NCBI GenBank assembly: GCA_039545275.1
Contig: BCHS01000003.1
Coordinates: 372,001-436,000, forward strand
Source: Pseudomicrostroma phylloplanum
Lineage: Eukaryota > Basidiomycota > Exobasidiomycetes > Microstromatales
Direction: 5' to 3'
Length of the DNA: 64,000 nt
This document shows, piece after piece, positions 10,669 to 20,788 of the stretch (positions within the stretch are counted from its first letter, which is position 1; every line of letters begins with the position of its first letter). The notes under the pieces were generated by a model. It had not been told where the DNA came from. It ran no database searches and worked only from the letters and a program-made list of their open reading frames with translations. The translations under genes and the position numbers were made by a program.

Positions 10669-13600
10669 ATGGCTCCCTCTAGAAATGCAACATGGGGAAA
10701 GTCTTTTGTGCGGAAACCTGGGGCCGCCAACTCCGGAGCGGGCAGAGACACCTCGATACCGATCCGGACAGAAGCTCCTCCGCCGCTACGGCAACCTACC
10801 AGGATGCAGAGGTCCAAGACGCTGACCAGGCCGGAACGGCAACATCCCCAAGTACCCCTCATCAATCCCCAGACATCATCAGCCACAGATTCCAGCGAGC
10901 CCGGGTCGCCAACATGGAGGATATTTGCCAAGGTTCTCACATTTTGGGCCCTGGCCCCGTGTCTGAGCGCTTGCGGTATGAGGGATAAGGCAACGCAGCA
11001 GGCATGGAGAGAAAAGTGAGTGTCAAATAGCCCCAACAAGAGGCTCTGAACGTGGCTCTTAAGGTTACTGACCACCCCTTCCTCGTTGCTCGTGTTCTTT
11101 CCCCCGTCTAGGGTCACGCTGGTCAGCCTTGCCCTAACGCTGGGAGGAATAGTAGGTTTCGTGACCATTGCCCTGAACAAGGTCCTGTGTCCGGGTACCG
11201 CAACGGCGAGTACACGGTCATTTGCCAGCATTGGATCAGGCTCAGGGACATTAGGGATCGATGGTTGGAATTTTGACATCAGCGCCGCCAAGCTTCCAGC
11301 CACCGCTCAGGTTGGGGTGGATCTTTGGACTATGGCAGATACAGTGTCAGGCTACGACATTACGACTCTCTTCAATCGGACAGTCAAGGACGACTACCTC
11401 GCTTGCAGAAATCAAACGGGGGCCTACGCGACCAGCACTACATGCGATATGTCCACTTCCACCCTCACGAAGTGTGCCCTAGGTTATCTGAATGCGACAA
11501 ACCTCGCTACTCTTGGCATGACGAATCTCACCAGACGAGTTGGCTATGGCTGGGAAGATCTCAAGAACTCGACTTTCGCCAACTATCTGGTCATCGAGGG
11601 TAATGTGCTGAACATGAACCCGTATCTGCTGGCAAATCCAACAGCGATTGCAAATGATCCTGTGGACCTCGCAATCAGAAGTCAGCTGCAGAACTTCACT
11701 GACAGCGGAGCCCGCGATGCAACCAGGTACTTCTACACCAGTACGGCTACCAAGGACGCCATTGCTTGTATGACGGCGAAGTACATGGCCGGCAGCATCG
11801 ACAAGATCACACCGGGTTGCTTCGTCTCCGACATGTTCCTCTACGTATCACTGTTGGCCATTCTGGGCGTCGTCCTCATCCGCTTCTTCATGGCGCTCTA
11901 CTTCTCGTGGTTCCTCGCGGACAGGATGTCTTCTGCTCCGCGGGACGATGGCCACAAGAAGGTTCCGCTCAATGTCCTGCCTCAGGATGCGGCGACAGCA
12001 ATCAATACGTCTGGGGCTGCTCCTTGGGCAGGCAGGAATCGAGGCGTCGCTGCCTTCAACAAGCAACTTACGCCCACTGCCAAGGGAGCCTGGTCAGATG
12101 CTGCCTCTTCCAGTCCTTCTGTGCATACAGTCCTGACCGCCGAGACGATCGGTATTGAGCCCTGGATCATCAGTCTGGTGACGTGCTACTCAGAGAACGA
12201 GGAAGGTATCGGGACGACTCTCACATCGCTTGCTGACAGCGACTACCCAGACCACAAGAAGCTTCTCTTTGTTGTGGCGGACGGCATGGTCACAGGTCAT
12301 GGAGAGTCTCAGTCCACACCAGACACCTGTGTGGGACTACTCGACGCCGACACCCGCTTCGGTACGCCGATGCCCATGAGTTTTGTAGCAGTCGCACAAG
12401 GCGCCAAAGCCCACAACATGGCCATGGTCTACGCTGGACATTACGCTCGGGCCTCAGGCGGCCGTCGGGTGCCAATGGTGGTGATCGTCAAGTGTGGTAC
12501 CCCTGAAGAGGCTGGCGAGGGTAAGCCGGGCAATCGAGGCAAGCGAGACTCTCAGATGATCCTCATGAACTTCCTTCAGCGAGTCACCTACAATGATCGC
12601 ATGACGCCTCTGGACTTCGATCTCTTTCGTAAGATCCAGGCGCTCATGGGTGTCACGCCCGACTTCTTTGAGCTGGTCCTCATGGTCGATGCTGATACAA
12701 AGGTGTATCCTGCAGGCATGCGGAAGCTATCGAATGCTATGATGAGGGATCACATGGTCATGGGAGCTTGCGGTGAGACTCGTATCTCAAACAAGACAGC
12801 CAGCTGGGTGACTGCGATTCAGGTCTACGAATACTTCATCAGTCACCACCTCGTCAAGGCCTTCGAGTCGGTCTTCGGTGGTGTCACCTGCTTGCCAGGC
12901 TGTTTCTCCATGTACAGGATCAAGGCAAGGAAGCCGACAGATGACGACTGGGTGCCTATTCTCGTCAAGCCGGAGATCACGAGGGAATATTCACAATCGA
13001 CTGTGACGACGCTGCATCAGAAGAACCTGCTCCTGCTGGGAGAGGATCGGTTCCTGACCACTACGCTCCTGAGGACGTTTCCCAATCGCAAGATGATCTT
13101 CGTGCCGCAGGCTCGGTGTCGTACGGAGGTGCCACACACGTTCAAGATGCTTCTCTCTCAGCGAAGAAGGTGGATCAACTCTACCATTCACAACCTCATG
13201 GAGCTCGTGCTAGTGAGGGACCTTTGTGGGACATTCTGCTTCTCAATGCAGTTCGTCATCTTCATGGATCTGGTCGGAACTCTGGTCTTGCCGGTAGCTA
13301 TCTGCTTGACGTACACCCTCATTGTGTCCTACTGTCTCAATCCACCGAAAACCTTCTCGGAGGCCATCCCGTTGATGCTGCTGATTGCCGTCATCGGTCT
13401 ACCAGCCTTCCTGATCCTACTCGCAACAAGAAAGGTCGTCTACGTAATGTGGATGGGAATCTACCTGGTCTTCCTGCCTGTGTGGAATTTCATCCTCCCC
13501 ACGTATGCCTTTTGGCACTTCGACGACTTCTCCTGGGGTGAGACGAGAAAAGTCGCAGGCGAAGGAAAGGGAGAAGGTGGGCATGGAGGTGGCGAGGGAG

Positions 13601-14736
13601 ACAGCGTCTTTGCCGCTGCCAGCGTTCCCTTGCGAAAGTGGGAAGATTGGGAGCGCAGTCGGCAGAACAGGCAAAAAAGGGCCGACAAGCGGAGAAGAGA
13701 GATGGAAGCCCAATTCGGCGGCAAATTCTGGAACGACCAGCAAGACCTACGATCGGAAGCATCTCACTCCCCCGACGGAGACTACACTGGCGGTCCTCGC
13801 ACTCGTCATCCTCACTTTAGAGAGTCGGATACCTGGTCAGAGACGACCGAGGAGGACGTGTGGGGTGCCCATGTGGGAGTGTACGAGGAAGCTGCCCCGC
13901 CGCCTACGCGGGTGATCCGCCATACTATGATCGTCGATGGGGACGGAGCGGCAGATGTGCTAGCAGCAGGAGAGCTCGAGGCGATGCTGGAGAAGGAAGA
14001 GTTCATCGCTGGAGCGGCACCCCAGGGCCAATTGAAGCCTGGAAACGATCGTCTACAGCCCGTGCCTCGATCCCTCTCCATGCGTTCTCAGCCTCTCGCA
14101 CCCAGTCGAGCCCAGGCTCGACGCTCGCAGAGGCAGTCCAAGAATCCTCGGCCCCCCATGCCCAATGGTCTCGGTGGAGACCCTGGGTATCGTGCTCCCG
14201 GAGGACCCGGTGCTACCTTCACGCCCGCAGGCAACACCCGAGCACCGCCCTATCGCAACGGACCTGGAGCAGGCCCAACTCCAGGCAGCTATGATCCTCT
14301 CCGTCATCCAGCAAACGGCCGCAACAGCCCTGCTGGCCCGATGATGGGCTACGGGATGAACGCCAGCACGACCAACTTCGAGGCGAGCAGGGAGGATGTC
14401 TCACTGCTAAGGGGGAACATCTCACCTCAACCACCCAGAAGCGGGGGCGTCTCACCTGTAGGCAGCAACGGCGGCGGCGGCGGTGGTGGTGCGGTTGGGT
14501 ACCAGCTGCACGACCTAGGACCGGGACCGGCAGTCGCGACGGGTGCTTCGCGCGCCAGGATGCAAGGCGGCGCCGCTGCCGATGGACAGCAGCATGCCCG
14601 ACAGCGCTCTAGTGGTGGAGGCCACGTTGGGTTTGCTGCGGGCCCGCCTGGGAGCGCCGGAGGAGGAAACGGCGGAGGAGCGGGAGCCGCTGGCGGTAGG
14701 AATGGGAATGGGAGCGCGTTTGGGAGGAGGTTATGA
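10669..14736 (+). CDS. Chitin synthase, class IV-like (CHS3 type)
   Basis: Exons 10669-11015 and 11112-14736; the intron of 96 bases has a GTGAGT donor, a TACTGAC branch site and a TAG acceptor. The junction rebuilds QAWREK|VTL, a sequence typical of this class, giving 1323 residues. Division 2 chitin synthases are plasma-membrane processive transferases that polymerise UDP-GlcNAc. Visible: N-terminal membrane segments, a long extracytoplasmic loop (about residues 155-365), catalytic VDADT near 641, GEDRFLTT near 759, QRRRW at 799-803, then a cluster of C-terminal membrane helices ending before FWHFDDFSWGETRKV. There is no myosin motor or cytochrome b5-like domain, so class V/VII is unlikely. 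The last 400 residues are a charged, then Gly/Pro-rich disordered tail with a Gly run. Regulation is not visible. Confidence 0.93.
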
Positions 14737-14938
14737 GTGGTTGGTAGAAGGGGAAGGGTAGCAATCAATGGAGGAAATTTGAGGTGCTCAAGATCCAAGG
14801 GGAGGGCGGGGCAAGCGCTGCCAGCGTTCAGCCGAGCTGAAGCCTTCCCTTCATTGGCAATCGTCCAGTCGTTTCAAGCAGTCTGTTAATCAGTCAATCA
14901 GTCAGTCGGTCTTTATTCCGGGGTATTCAAGGGCGTCC

Positions 14939-14980
14939 GGGCTTCGGGCTTCGGGCTTCGGGCTTCGGGCTTTGGGCTTC
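14939..14980. repeat. Tandem repeat, GGGCTTC x 6
   Basis: Six consecutive copies of the 7-base unit GGGCTTC; the fifth copy has C to T in its last base. It lies about 200 bases downstream of the chitin synthase stop codon. Confidence 0.9.
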
Positions 14981-15003
14981 TCCTTTCCTTCACTTGTATT
15001 CAG

Positions 15004-15044
15004 CACACTACACACACTACACACACTACACACACTACACACAT
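15004..15044. repeat. Minisatellite, CACACACTA unit
   Basis: About four and a half copies of a 9-base CACACACTA unit, followed by further CA-rich sequence to about 15080. Confidence 0.9.
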
Positions 15045-15163
15045 GCGTACACTCACGTAAACACACACAGACACACACTTTTGAACCAGACTTTGACCAG
15101 GATTTGACGACACGCCTGAACTTGCTTGCTCCGCACTTCTGCTACATGCCGCACGATGCACGG

Positions 15164-15184
15164 CGTACGACGTACGACGTACGA
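15164..15184. repeat. Tandem repeat, CGTACGA x 3
   Basis: Three perfect copies of the 7-base unit CGTACGA, which contains the self-complementary CGTACG. Confidence 0.85.
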
Positions 15185-15276
15185 TGGTAGTACCCGCACA
15201 CATGCCCGAGGTGGAAACCGCATGAGAGCACAGCACAGGCTTGCCTCCCTCCCCTCCGTCGCCTGCCCTTCTCGCT

Positions 15277-15304
15277 GCTCGTTGCTCGTTGCTCGTTGCT
15301 CGTT
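15277..15304. repeat. Tandem repeat, GCTCGTT x 4
   Basis: Four perfect copies of the 7-base unit GCTCGTT, the third 7-base array in this interval. Confidence 0.85.
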
Positions 15305-15718
15305 GCGCTTCAGTCAGGCACCTCGAGTGCCCAACTGTCTGTCTTTACAGAGCCAGAGCCGACGGACATGGTCCTCTCCCAAGCGGCGGGGGAAAGAGGC
15401 GTACCAAGGGGGGTAGGAGACGCAGGAAGCGGAAACCAGAGGATGCTATTCGCAGGACATGACGCGACATGACACGACGGGACGAGAAAAGAGGAGAAGA
15501 GTAAAGACAAGGGTGAGGGAGAGGGGTGCTGGGAGTAAGGGAAGGGGGAATGGCGAGGGGCGGGGGGCGGGAGGACGATCAGCGGGAGGGCATCTAGAGA
15601 GGTAGTTTCTCAAGAGACAGGTGGGAGATCTACCCATCCCCAGTGCCTTGCTTGCTTGCTCGTCACGGAGAAGTGCCCTGGTCTAACAAAGGTAAGCCGA
15701 GGTGAATGAGTCTCGTCT

Positions 15719-16815
15719 TTAACAGCACCCTCCCGCTGCCTTTGTGTTCCCTTGAGCGCCCACATTGACGTTTCCTCCACTAGCCCCCGTCGAGCCAGCC
15801 GCTGCACTCCCACCAGCTCCTCCAGCCGCACCGGCCACTCCACTCTCGGCGAGCTTCGCCTTGACCTCCCTGGCCAGGCTGAAGAAGGCATCGTCGACTT
15901 GGTCGTTGTTCTTTGCGCTGGTCTCTACGTAGCGGATGCCCAGCTCGTCGGCGAGGGCTTGGGCCTCTTCGCGCGAGACGGCCCGCTTCTCGGTCCAGTC
16001 GGACTTGTTGCCCACTAGGAGACGGGAGACGCCCTCGGATGCATGCTGCTCAATGTTGGAGTGCCAAGTTCGAATGTCTGGGCAGTTGAAAGGCGCGAAT
16101 GAATGTGTCAAAGACGGATCAGTCCAGGGTCCTCCAGGGTAGGCAGCGGGGGGAGAGGCCGGAGGCATTTGTCTCTCGATACTCACTCTGGAAACTCCTC
16201 TCATCGGTTGTGTCGAAGACGAGGAGGATACCCATTGCGCCACGGTAGTAAGCCGTTGTGATTGTGCGGAATCTGTGTGTGGAGAAAAGAGCGTCAGCAG
16301 GATAGCTCAATGTCCTTGGCCCCTATAACCTCCGCATAGCTCTCACCTCTCTTGTCCGGCTGTGTCCCACTGTTAGTTAGCATCCGAGGTATGCAAGATC
16401 GAGACGTCAGTAAGATGTACCACTGTGCAACAGGAAATGCAGGCCTTGCTTCCAGGTCCTCCTACTTGCGCCTCTTGTGCAACTAAGGCTCCATCTAAGC
16501 TCCTTGTGCCACTCACAATCTGCAGCTTGATCCTCTTTCCATCGAGCTCAATTGTCCTAATCTTAAAGTCGATTCCAATTGTGGTGATGAAGGAGGGTGT
16601 CCATGCATCATCACAGAATCGCAGCAGTAGACATGACTTTCCAACACCTGGCAGAGAGGAAAGGGGATGAAGAGAAGGCGGGGGCGGGGGTGAAGGAGTC
16701 AGGAGGGGCTAAGGACAGGAGCGGGAGGGAGGAGCACGGCCCATTTGAGAGGGTACTCACCAGAGTCTCCGATGAGGAGGAGCTTTAGCAGCAGATCGTA
16801 ATGAGGGTTAGGCAT
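15719..16815 (-). CDS. SEC4: Sec4/Rab8-family small GTPase
   Basis: Five exons read on the complement: 16815-16761, 16647-16517, 16369-16347 (only 23 bases), 16272-16187 and 16077-15719; together 217 residues with all phases matching. The product drives exocytic vesicle delivery to the plasma membrane. Seen: P-loop GDSGVGKS (16-23), switch [37 protein letters not shown], guanine-specificity motifs GNKSDW and ETSAK, and a C-terminal CC for geranylgeranylation. [11 protein letters not shown] and [15 protein letters not shown] match Sec4/Rab8 better than Ypt1/Rab1 (inference from memory of the families). The hypervariable tail is unusually Gly/Ala-rich. The start sits 645 bases from the divergent UTP6 start. 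An intron-rich Rab in an intron-poor neighbourhood is typical of fungi. Confidence 0.93.
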
Positions 16816-17460
16816 CTTGTCTGCTCAGCGATGTGGTAGAGGAGAAGGGACGATGCCGCGGAGGGGGAGCAGTGAGATGACCGAGTCTAGGATGAGTGGC
16901 TCCGGTTGCCCTGGCGTGGGAAGCGGAGGCTGTGCGATGAGACGGGGCTGCTAGCTTGCTGAGATTTGCTCCCGGGAGGCAGGCGGGCTGGCAGGCGATG
17001 TCGCTACGGATGAGCGGTAACAGCAAGCGCACGTGTGATGCTACCGATGAGATGCGAGTGAGCGAGTGATGGTGGTGATGGTGACTGTGAGTGTATGCGT
17101 CTGTGTGTGCGTGGGGGTAGACTAGAAGTAACAAGTCAATGCAGCCGGCGAGTGCCTGCCTTGCCTGCCTGCCTGCGTTGCCCGCCTCTGCTGCCTCGGC
17201 TCAGCGTCTCCGCCCCGCGTGGATGTGTTCGGATGCGTCGTGCGGGGCGGAGTTGCAAGTGCCAGATCTGTGCGCGCTAAATTTCAACTCCAAAACGCAA
17301 CACGGAAGACGGACAGACCAAGGACGAGACTCCGCCGCCGGAACTTCGTACCAAGTGCAAAGGAAAGGAGAAGGACTGGACTCACTGAGTGATCTGCTTC
17401 ATCCTCATCTCACCTCACTGCATATACGCACTCCTTGCTCAGCACGCCGCAGAAGCAGAC
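16816..17460. promoter_or_regulatory. Divergent promoter region, SEC4 / UTP6
   Basis: A 645-base interval between two divergent start codons. It contains a GT/GA-rich stretch near 17040-17115 and a TGCC-rich run at about 17154-17175. No gene is seen in it. Confidence 0.5.
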
Positions 17461-20400
17461 ATGGACAGAGTGCAGTATCACCTGGAGCGTCTCCTCCCCA
17501 CGCTACAGCTCCTGTCCCAGCTCGCTCTCCTCTCCCCCACCGAGCTGCAAGCACTCACACAGACCAGACGACACCATGAGACCGCTCTCATCACACCCGC
17601 TTCTTCCCCGGCCACATTCCTACAATACGTCGCCTTCGAGCTCGACGTGGAGAAGCTCGTCCTGCTTCGCATCTCCAGGGCCGGTAAAGATCCAGAGACA
17701 GGAGATGATCGCGTCACAGTCAAGGACAGGAGCTTGCTTCGGAGAGGCGTGGAGAAGCACATCATCTCCATCTGGCAGAGGCTCATCGCCAAAAAGGCAA
17801 GGAACGAGCCCAACGTCTACTCGCTTTACCTCGACTTCCTTCAGCAAAGGAAGATGAGGAGGGTGTATGGAGAGGTGGCCGCACAGGGCCTGAGCATGCA
17901 TCCCAGCGAAGCTGCACTCTGGATCCGGGTAGCAGACTGGGAACTCAACAATAACACCGATGCATCCGCAGCCAGAATCACACTGCTCAGGGGTATCCGA
18001 CTCAACACATCCATGGCGGAACAGAGCAGCAGCAGCAACGGCCAGCAGCATCAGGCTCCTTCAAGAGGAGAAAATGACAAGCGGAAGAAGATGAAGATCA
18101 GCAATGGTGCAACCGGTAAGCAGGTCGGAATCGCTGGTAATGATTCCAGCGATCCCATACCGCTCTCTCTGCAGAGTCTTCCCACATCCTCAACACGCGA
18201 TATCCTCGACCTGTGGATTCAGTACTTCAGAATGGAGCTCGTCTTCCTTGAAAGACTGCGTAGGCGATGGGCCGTCCTGGGCATCAATGCTACCTCGCAG
18301 CCCGTTCAGAGTGACTCAGTGGAGGCTCAGGAGGATGCGAACGTCCCAGAGGCAGACGAAGAAGATCAAGGAGATGGAGATGAAGCTGACTCTCGGTCCG
18401 AATCCGCGCTACAGAAGATTCGTCAGGGCGACGAGGATGAGGACGATGGAGCAGCTCAGAGTGCGAGCGCAGCAGCAGCGGCTACAGCGCCTTCCAAGGT
18501 CCTTTCTGGCGCACTGCCCCTGGCGATCTTCTCTTCCGCTCTAGCTCTGACTACTTCGGCTGAAGAAGAGTCTGCCATCCGGAAAGCCGGTCCTTCTCTG
18601 CCTGCCCAGGCACGCTTGGCTTTCATCCTTGCGACTACGGAGGAGGTTCAGAAGTTCCCTTTCGCCAATTTGTCAAGCGAAGACAGCGGTGAAGCAGTCC
18701 GACGAGAAGACGGAGAGGAGCTGAGGTCTTCCTTATTGCAGACAATGGCTCTGGCCATATCGCCTCTAGGACAGAAGTCGCCTGATAATGCCAAAGTGCT
18801 GGCGCTAGCAAGACAGAGCACCAGTCTCTGCGCCCTTGCCGAAGACCTCAAGCGTCGCTCACAGGAAGAAGCTCGCCTTTTCCTGAGTGAAGAGGAAAGG
18901 AGGGAGGAGGACAGGAAGGAGCTGGCTGCTGCCAGTGTGCTTCGGCCCTCTGATCTCAACAGTGCAGCAGGCGCAGGACACGAGCAAGCTTCCTGGATCA
19001 GAGGCATGGGTGAAGCGTCTGGTCTCCTCTTCGACTTCCTAATCGATCAGAAGGAGAGCCAGTATCGTGACGCACAACAGACAGAGGAGCACCTGCTCTC
19101 GCGATTCTCGCTACTTCTTCGGTCTCTTGTGGACGGATCTTCAGCTGGCACTACCTCCGGACAAATGCAACTGCTGCTCGCCAGAAAAATCAAGGAGATC
19201 CTGGATAACATGCGCAAGGCGGACGGCGACAATCTGGCACTGCTCAGGATGAAGGTCGCATGGTCGATCTGGAGGGTGTACGCCTACCTGCCCTTTTCGA
19301 GAGATAGCGAAGATGGGACAGAGGAAGAGTCCTCATCTTCTTTCTCGCCTTTCGAGATCGGGTTAGGCGCTCAGGCCAGGCAGGATCCTCTGCTGCCATA
19401 CATTGCATCTACACTGCAACGCATCGGACAGGAGAAGCATCGAATCGCTGCAGCAGAGCAGCAAGAAGCCAGATTGCTGGCCCTGGTCTTCCAATATCAA
19501 AAGCTGCTACACACCCAGGCTCTTGCTCAGGAGGGAGAAGAGGAGAAAGTGAGCGAGGCGTGGGAGGAGCTTTTGGACGTCATCAAGGAGAAAGAGGTCT
19601 CTGCTCCTCTGCTCCAAAGGTGTCTCACTCACCTACACGCAAGGGTATGGTCCTCCAAGTGCGCGTGGCAGTCTCTTCTCCGTGAAGCAGACTGCAACGA
19701 GGAGGAAGAAGAGTTGGATGGACTCGCCTTTTGGACCTCTCTCCTCGGCTCGTCCTCCACCTCTTCCGCGACCTCCGCAAGCCCGTACGCCCGCGTAGCG
19801 CGCAAGACGTTTCAGCTCTTCCACCTCTGGTGTCTTTCTCTTTCCTCCTCCTCCTCGCCGAACCTGGTGAAGGTGCTTGAGAGCGTCGTGCGCCTCACAC
19901 GTGGCCCACTGGTGAACTCAGCTTCGCCCACCCTGGAGGAGAGAAAGCAGGACCAGGAGCTGCACGACGAGGCTCTGTATGTGTACATTGTCAAGTCTTC
20001 TTCCGCCACCACCAGCTCCCCGCAAGAGCAAGTCAAGATCCTCACCGACACGCACCTCAGCTCTCCAAGCCTGCACGTCTACTCCCGTCTCCTAGACGAC
20101 CGCTTCCTCCTCCCCTCCACGCGAGCAGAAGTCTTCAAGTCCCTGCAGACGCTCCTGGCCAATCGAGCCGCCTCCTTCTTTGCGCCTAGCTCAGACCGGG
20201 CTGGTCGTGGACCGCAAAAGGGCGGTGAAGCAGCGAGGGAGCACGAGAGGGCCGATCTGCTCGAAGCGTACAGGCGCCTCTTCCGTAATGCACTCTACCC
20301 CGAGGCCAGGGCTGAGGGAGAGAGAGGGGGAGAGAAGAGGAAAACGGGAGATACAAAGGGCGCTGTGCACCTCTTGCACCTTGCTCGACGTGCTGGAAGA

Positions 20401-20565
20401 GGAGAGGAGCGATGGGAGGCCGAGGTTGAGGCCGTTTGGGCTTCTGTCTGTCATGCTGAGGAGGGGAAGGAGGAGGTAGCAGCGAGCGGTGAGACTGATT
20501 CTGAGGAGGGAGGAGAAAGTGAAGAAGAAAGCGAGAGTGAGAGTGAGAGCGAGACAAGCGAGTAG
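17461..20565 (+). CDS. UTP6: UTP6, U3 snoRNP / SSU processome subunit
   Basis: A 1034-residue intronless frame beginning MDRVQYHLERLLPTLQ. The N-terminus (long amphipathic helix, then SSPATFLQYVAFELDVEKLVLLR) is the Utp6 signature. HAT (half-a-TPR) repeats follow: WQRLIAKKARNEPNVYSLYLDFLQQRK, then ALWIRVADWELNNN, and later LDLWIQYFRMELVFLERLRRR. In the family, Utp6 is part of the UTP-B module that binds the 5' external transcribed spacer of pre-rRNA in the nucleolus. It is longer than yeast Utp6 (440 residues), partly through acidic and Ser-rich inserts at about 280-350 and a highly acidic last 40 residues. The ATG at 17461 was chosen because the frame further upstream has no ATG. Confidence 0.85.
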   Translation: MDRVQYHLERLLPTLQLLSQLALLSPTELQALTQTRRHHETALITPASSPATFLQYVAFELDVEKLVLLRISRAGKDPETGDDRVTVKDRSLLRRGVEKHIISIWQRLIAKKARNEPNVYSLYLDFLQQRKMRRVYGEVAAQGLSMHPSEAALWIRVADWELNNNTDASAARITLLRGIRLNTSMAEQSSSSNGQQHQAPSRGENDKRKKMKISNGATGKQVGIAGNDSSDPIPLSLQSLPTSSTRDILDLWIQYFRMELVFLERLRRRWAVLGINATSQPVQSDSVEAQEDANVPEADEEDQGDGDEADSRSESALQKIRQGDEDEDDGAAQSASAAAAATAPSKVLSGALPLAIFSSALALTTSAEEESAIRKAGPSLPAQARLAFILATTEEVQKFPFANLSSEDSGEAVRREDGEELRSSLLQTMALAISPLGQKSPDNAKVLALARQSTSLCALAEDLKRRSQEEARLFLSEEERREEDRKELAAASVLRPSDLNSAAGAGHEQASWIRGMGEASGLLFDFLIDQKESQYRDAQQTEEHLLSRFSLLLRSLVDGSSAGTTSGQMQLLLARKIKEILDNMRKADGDNLALLRMKVAWSIWRVYAYLPFSRDSEDGTEEESSSSFSPFEIGLGAQARQDPLLPYIASTLQRIGQEKHRIAAAEQQEARLLALVFQYQKLLHTQALAQEGEEEKVSEAWEELLDVIKEKEVSAPLLQRCLTHLHARVWSSKCAWQSLLREADCNEEEEELDGLAFWTSLLGSSSTSSATSASPYARVARKTFQLFHLWCLSLSSSSSPNLVKVLESVVRLTRGPLVNSASPTLEERKQDQELHDEALYVYIVKSSSATTSSPQEQVKILTDTHLSSPSLHVYSRLLDDRFLLPSTRAEVFKSLQTLLANRAASFFAPSSDRAGRGPQKGGEAAREHERADLLEAYRRLFRNALYPEARAEGERGGEKRKTGDTKGAVHLLHLARRAGRGEERWEAEVEAVWASVCHAEEGKEEVAASGETDSEEGGESEEESESESESETSE

Positions 20566-20788
20566 TGATGACGAGTAGTAGCCTGCAGCTGGTCGATCTA
20601 GCATCAGACGTCTCAAGCATGGACGTTGAGTTGGTTAGTCGATTAGGTTGAATGGCTAAGGTAGAGGACGTGACGTAGCACAATTGTACAAGTAGCAATA
20701 GCAACAAGTCTCTATTTTGATCTTAGCGTCTGATGCCAACGGCTATTCCTCGCTCAGCGAGTCCGCGTGCTTGTCTGTCTAGAAAGGC

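Larger units (their letters stand above)
14737..15718. other. Repeat-rich intergenic region, chitin synthase / SEC4 convergent ends
   Basis: Nearly 1 kb between two convergent 3' ends without a supportable gene. It contains several short tandem arrays (14939-14980, 15004-15044, 15164-15184, 15277-15304) and purine-rich stretches at about 15480-15600. It probably holds both 3' untranslated regions. Frames crossing it are compositionally biased shadows of the repeats. Confidence 0.5.

Noticed and set aside
14939..14980. Telomere-like or centromeric repeat
   Set aside because: Only six copies of GGGCTTC in a gene-dense region; not a known telomere unit and not at a chromosome end.
15000..15236. 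78-codon Cys/Val-rich minus-strand frame (VCVVCVVC)
   Set aside because: It is the translation of the CA-rich minisatellite, not a metallothionein-like gene.
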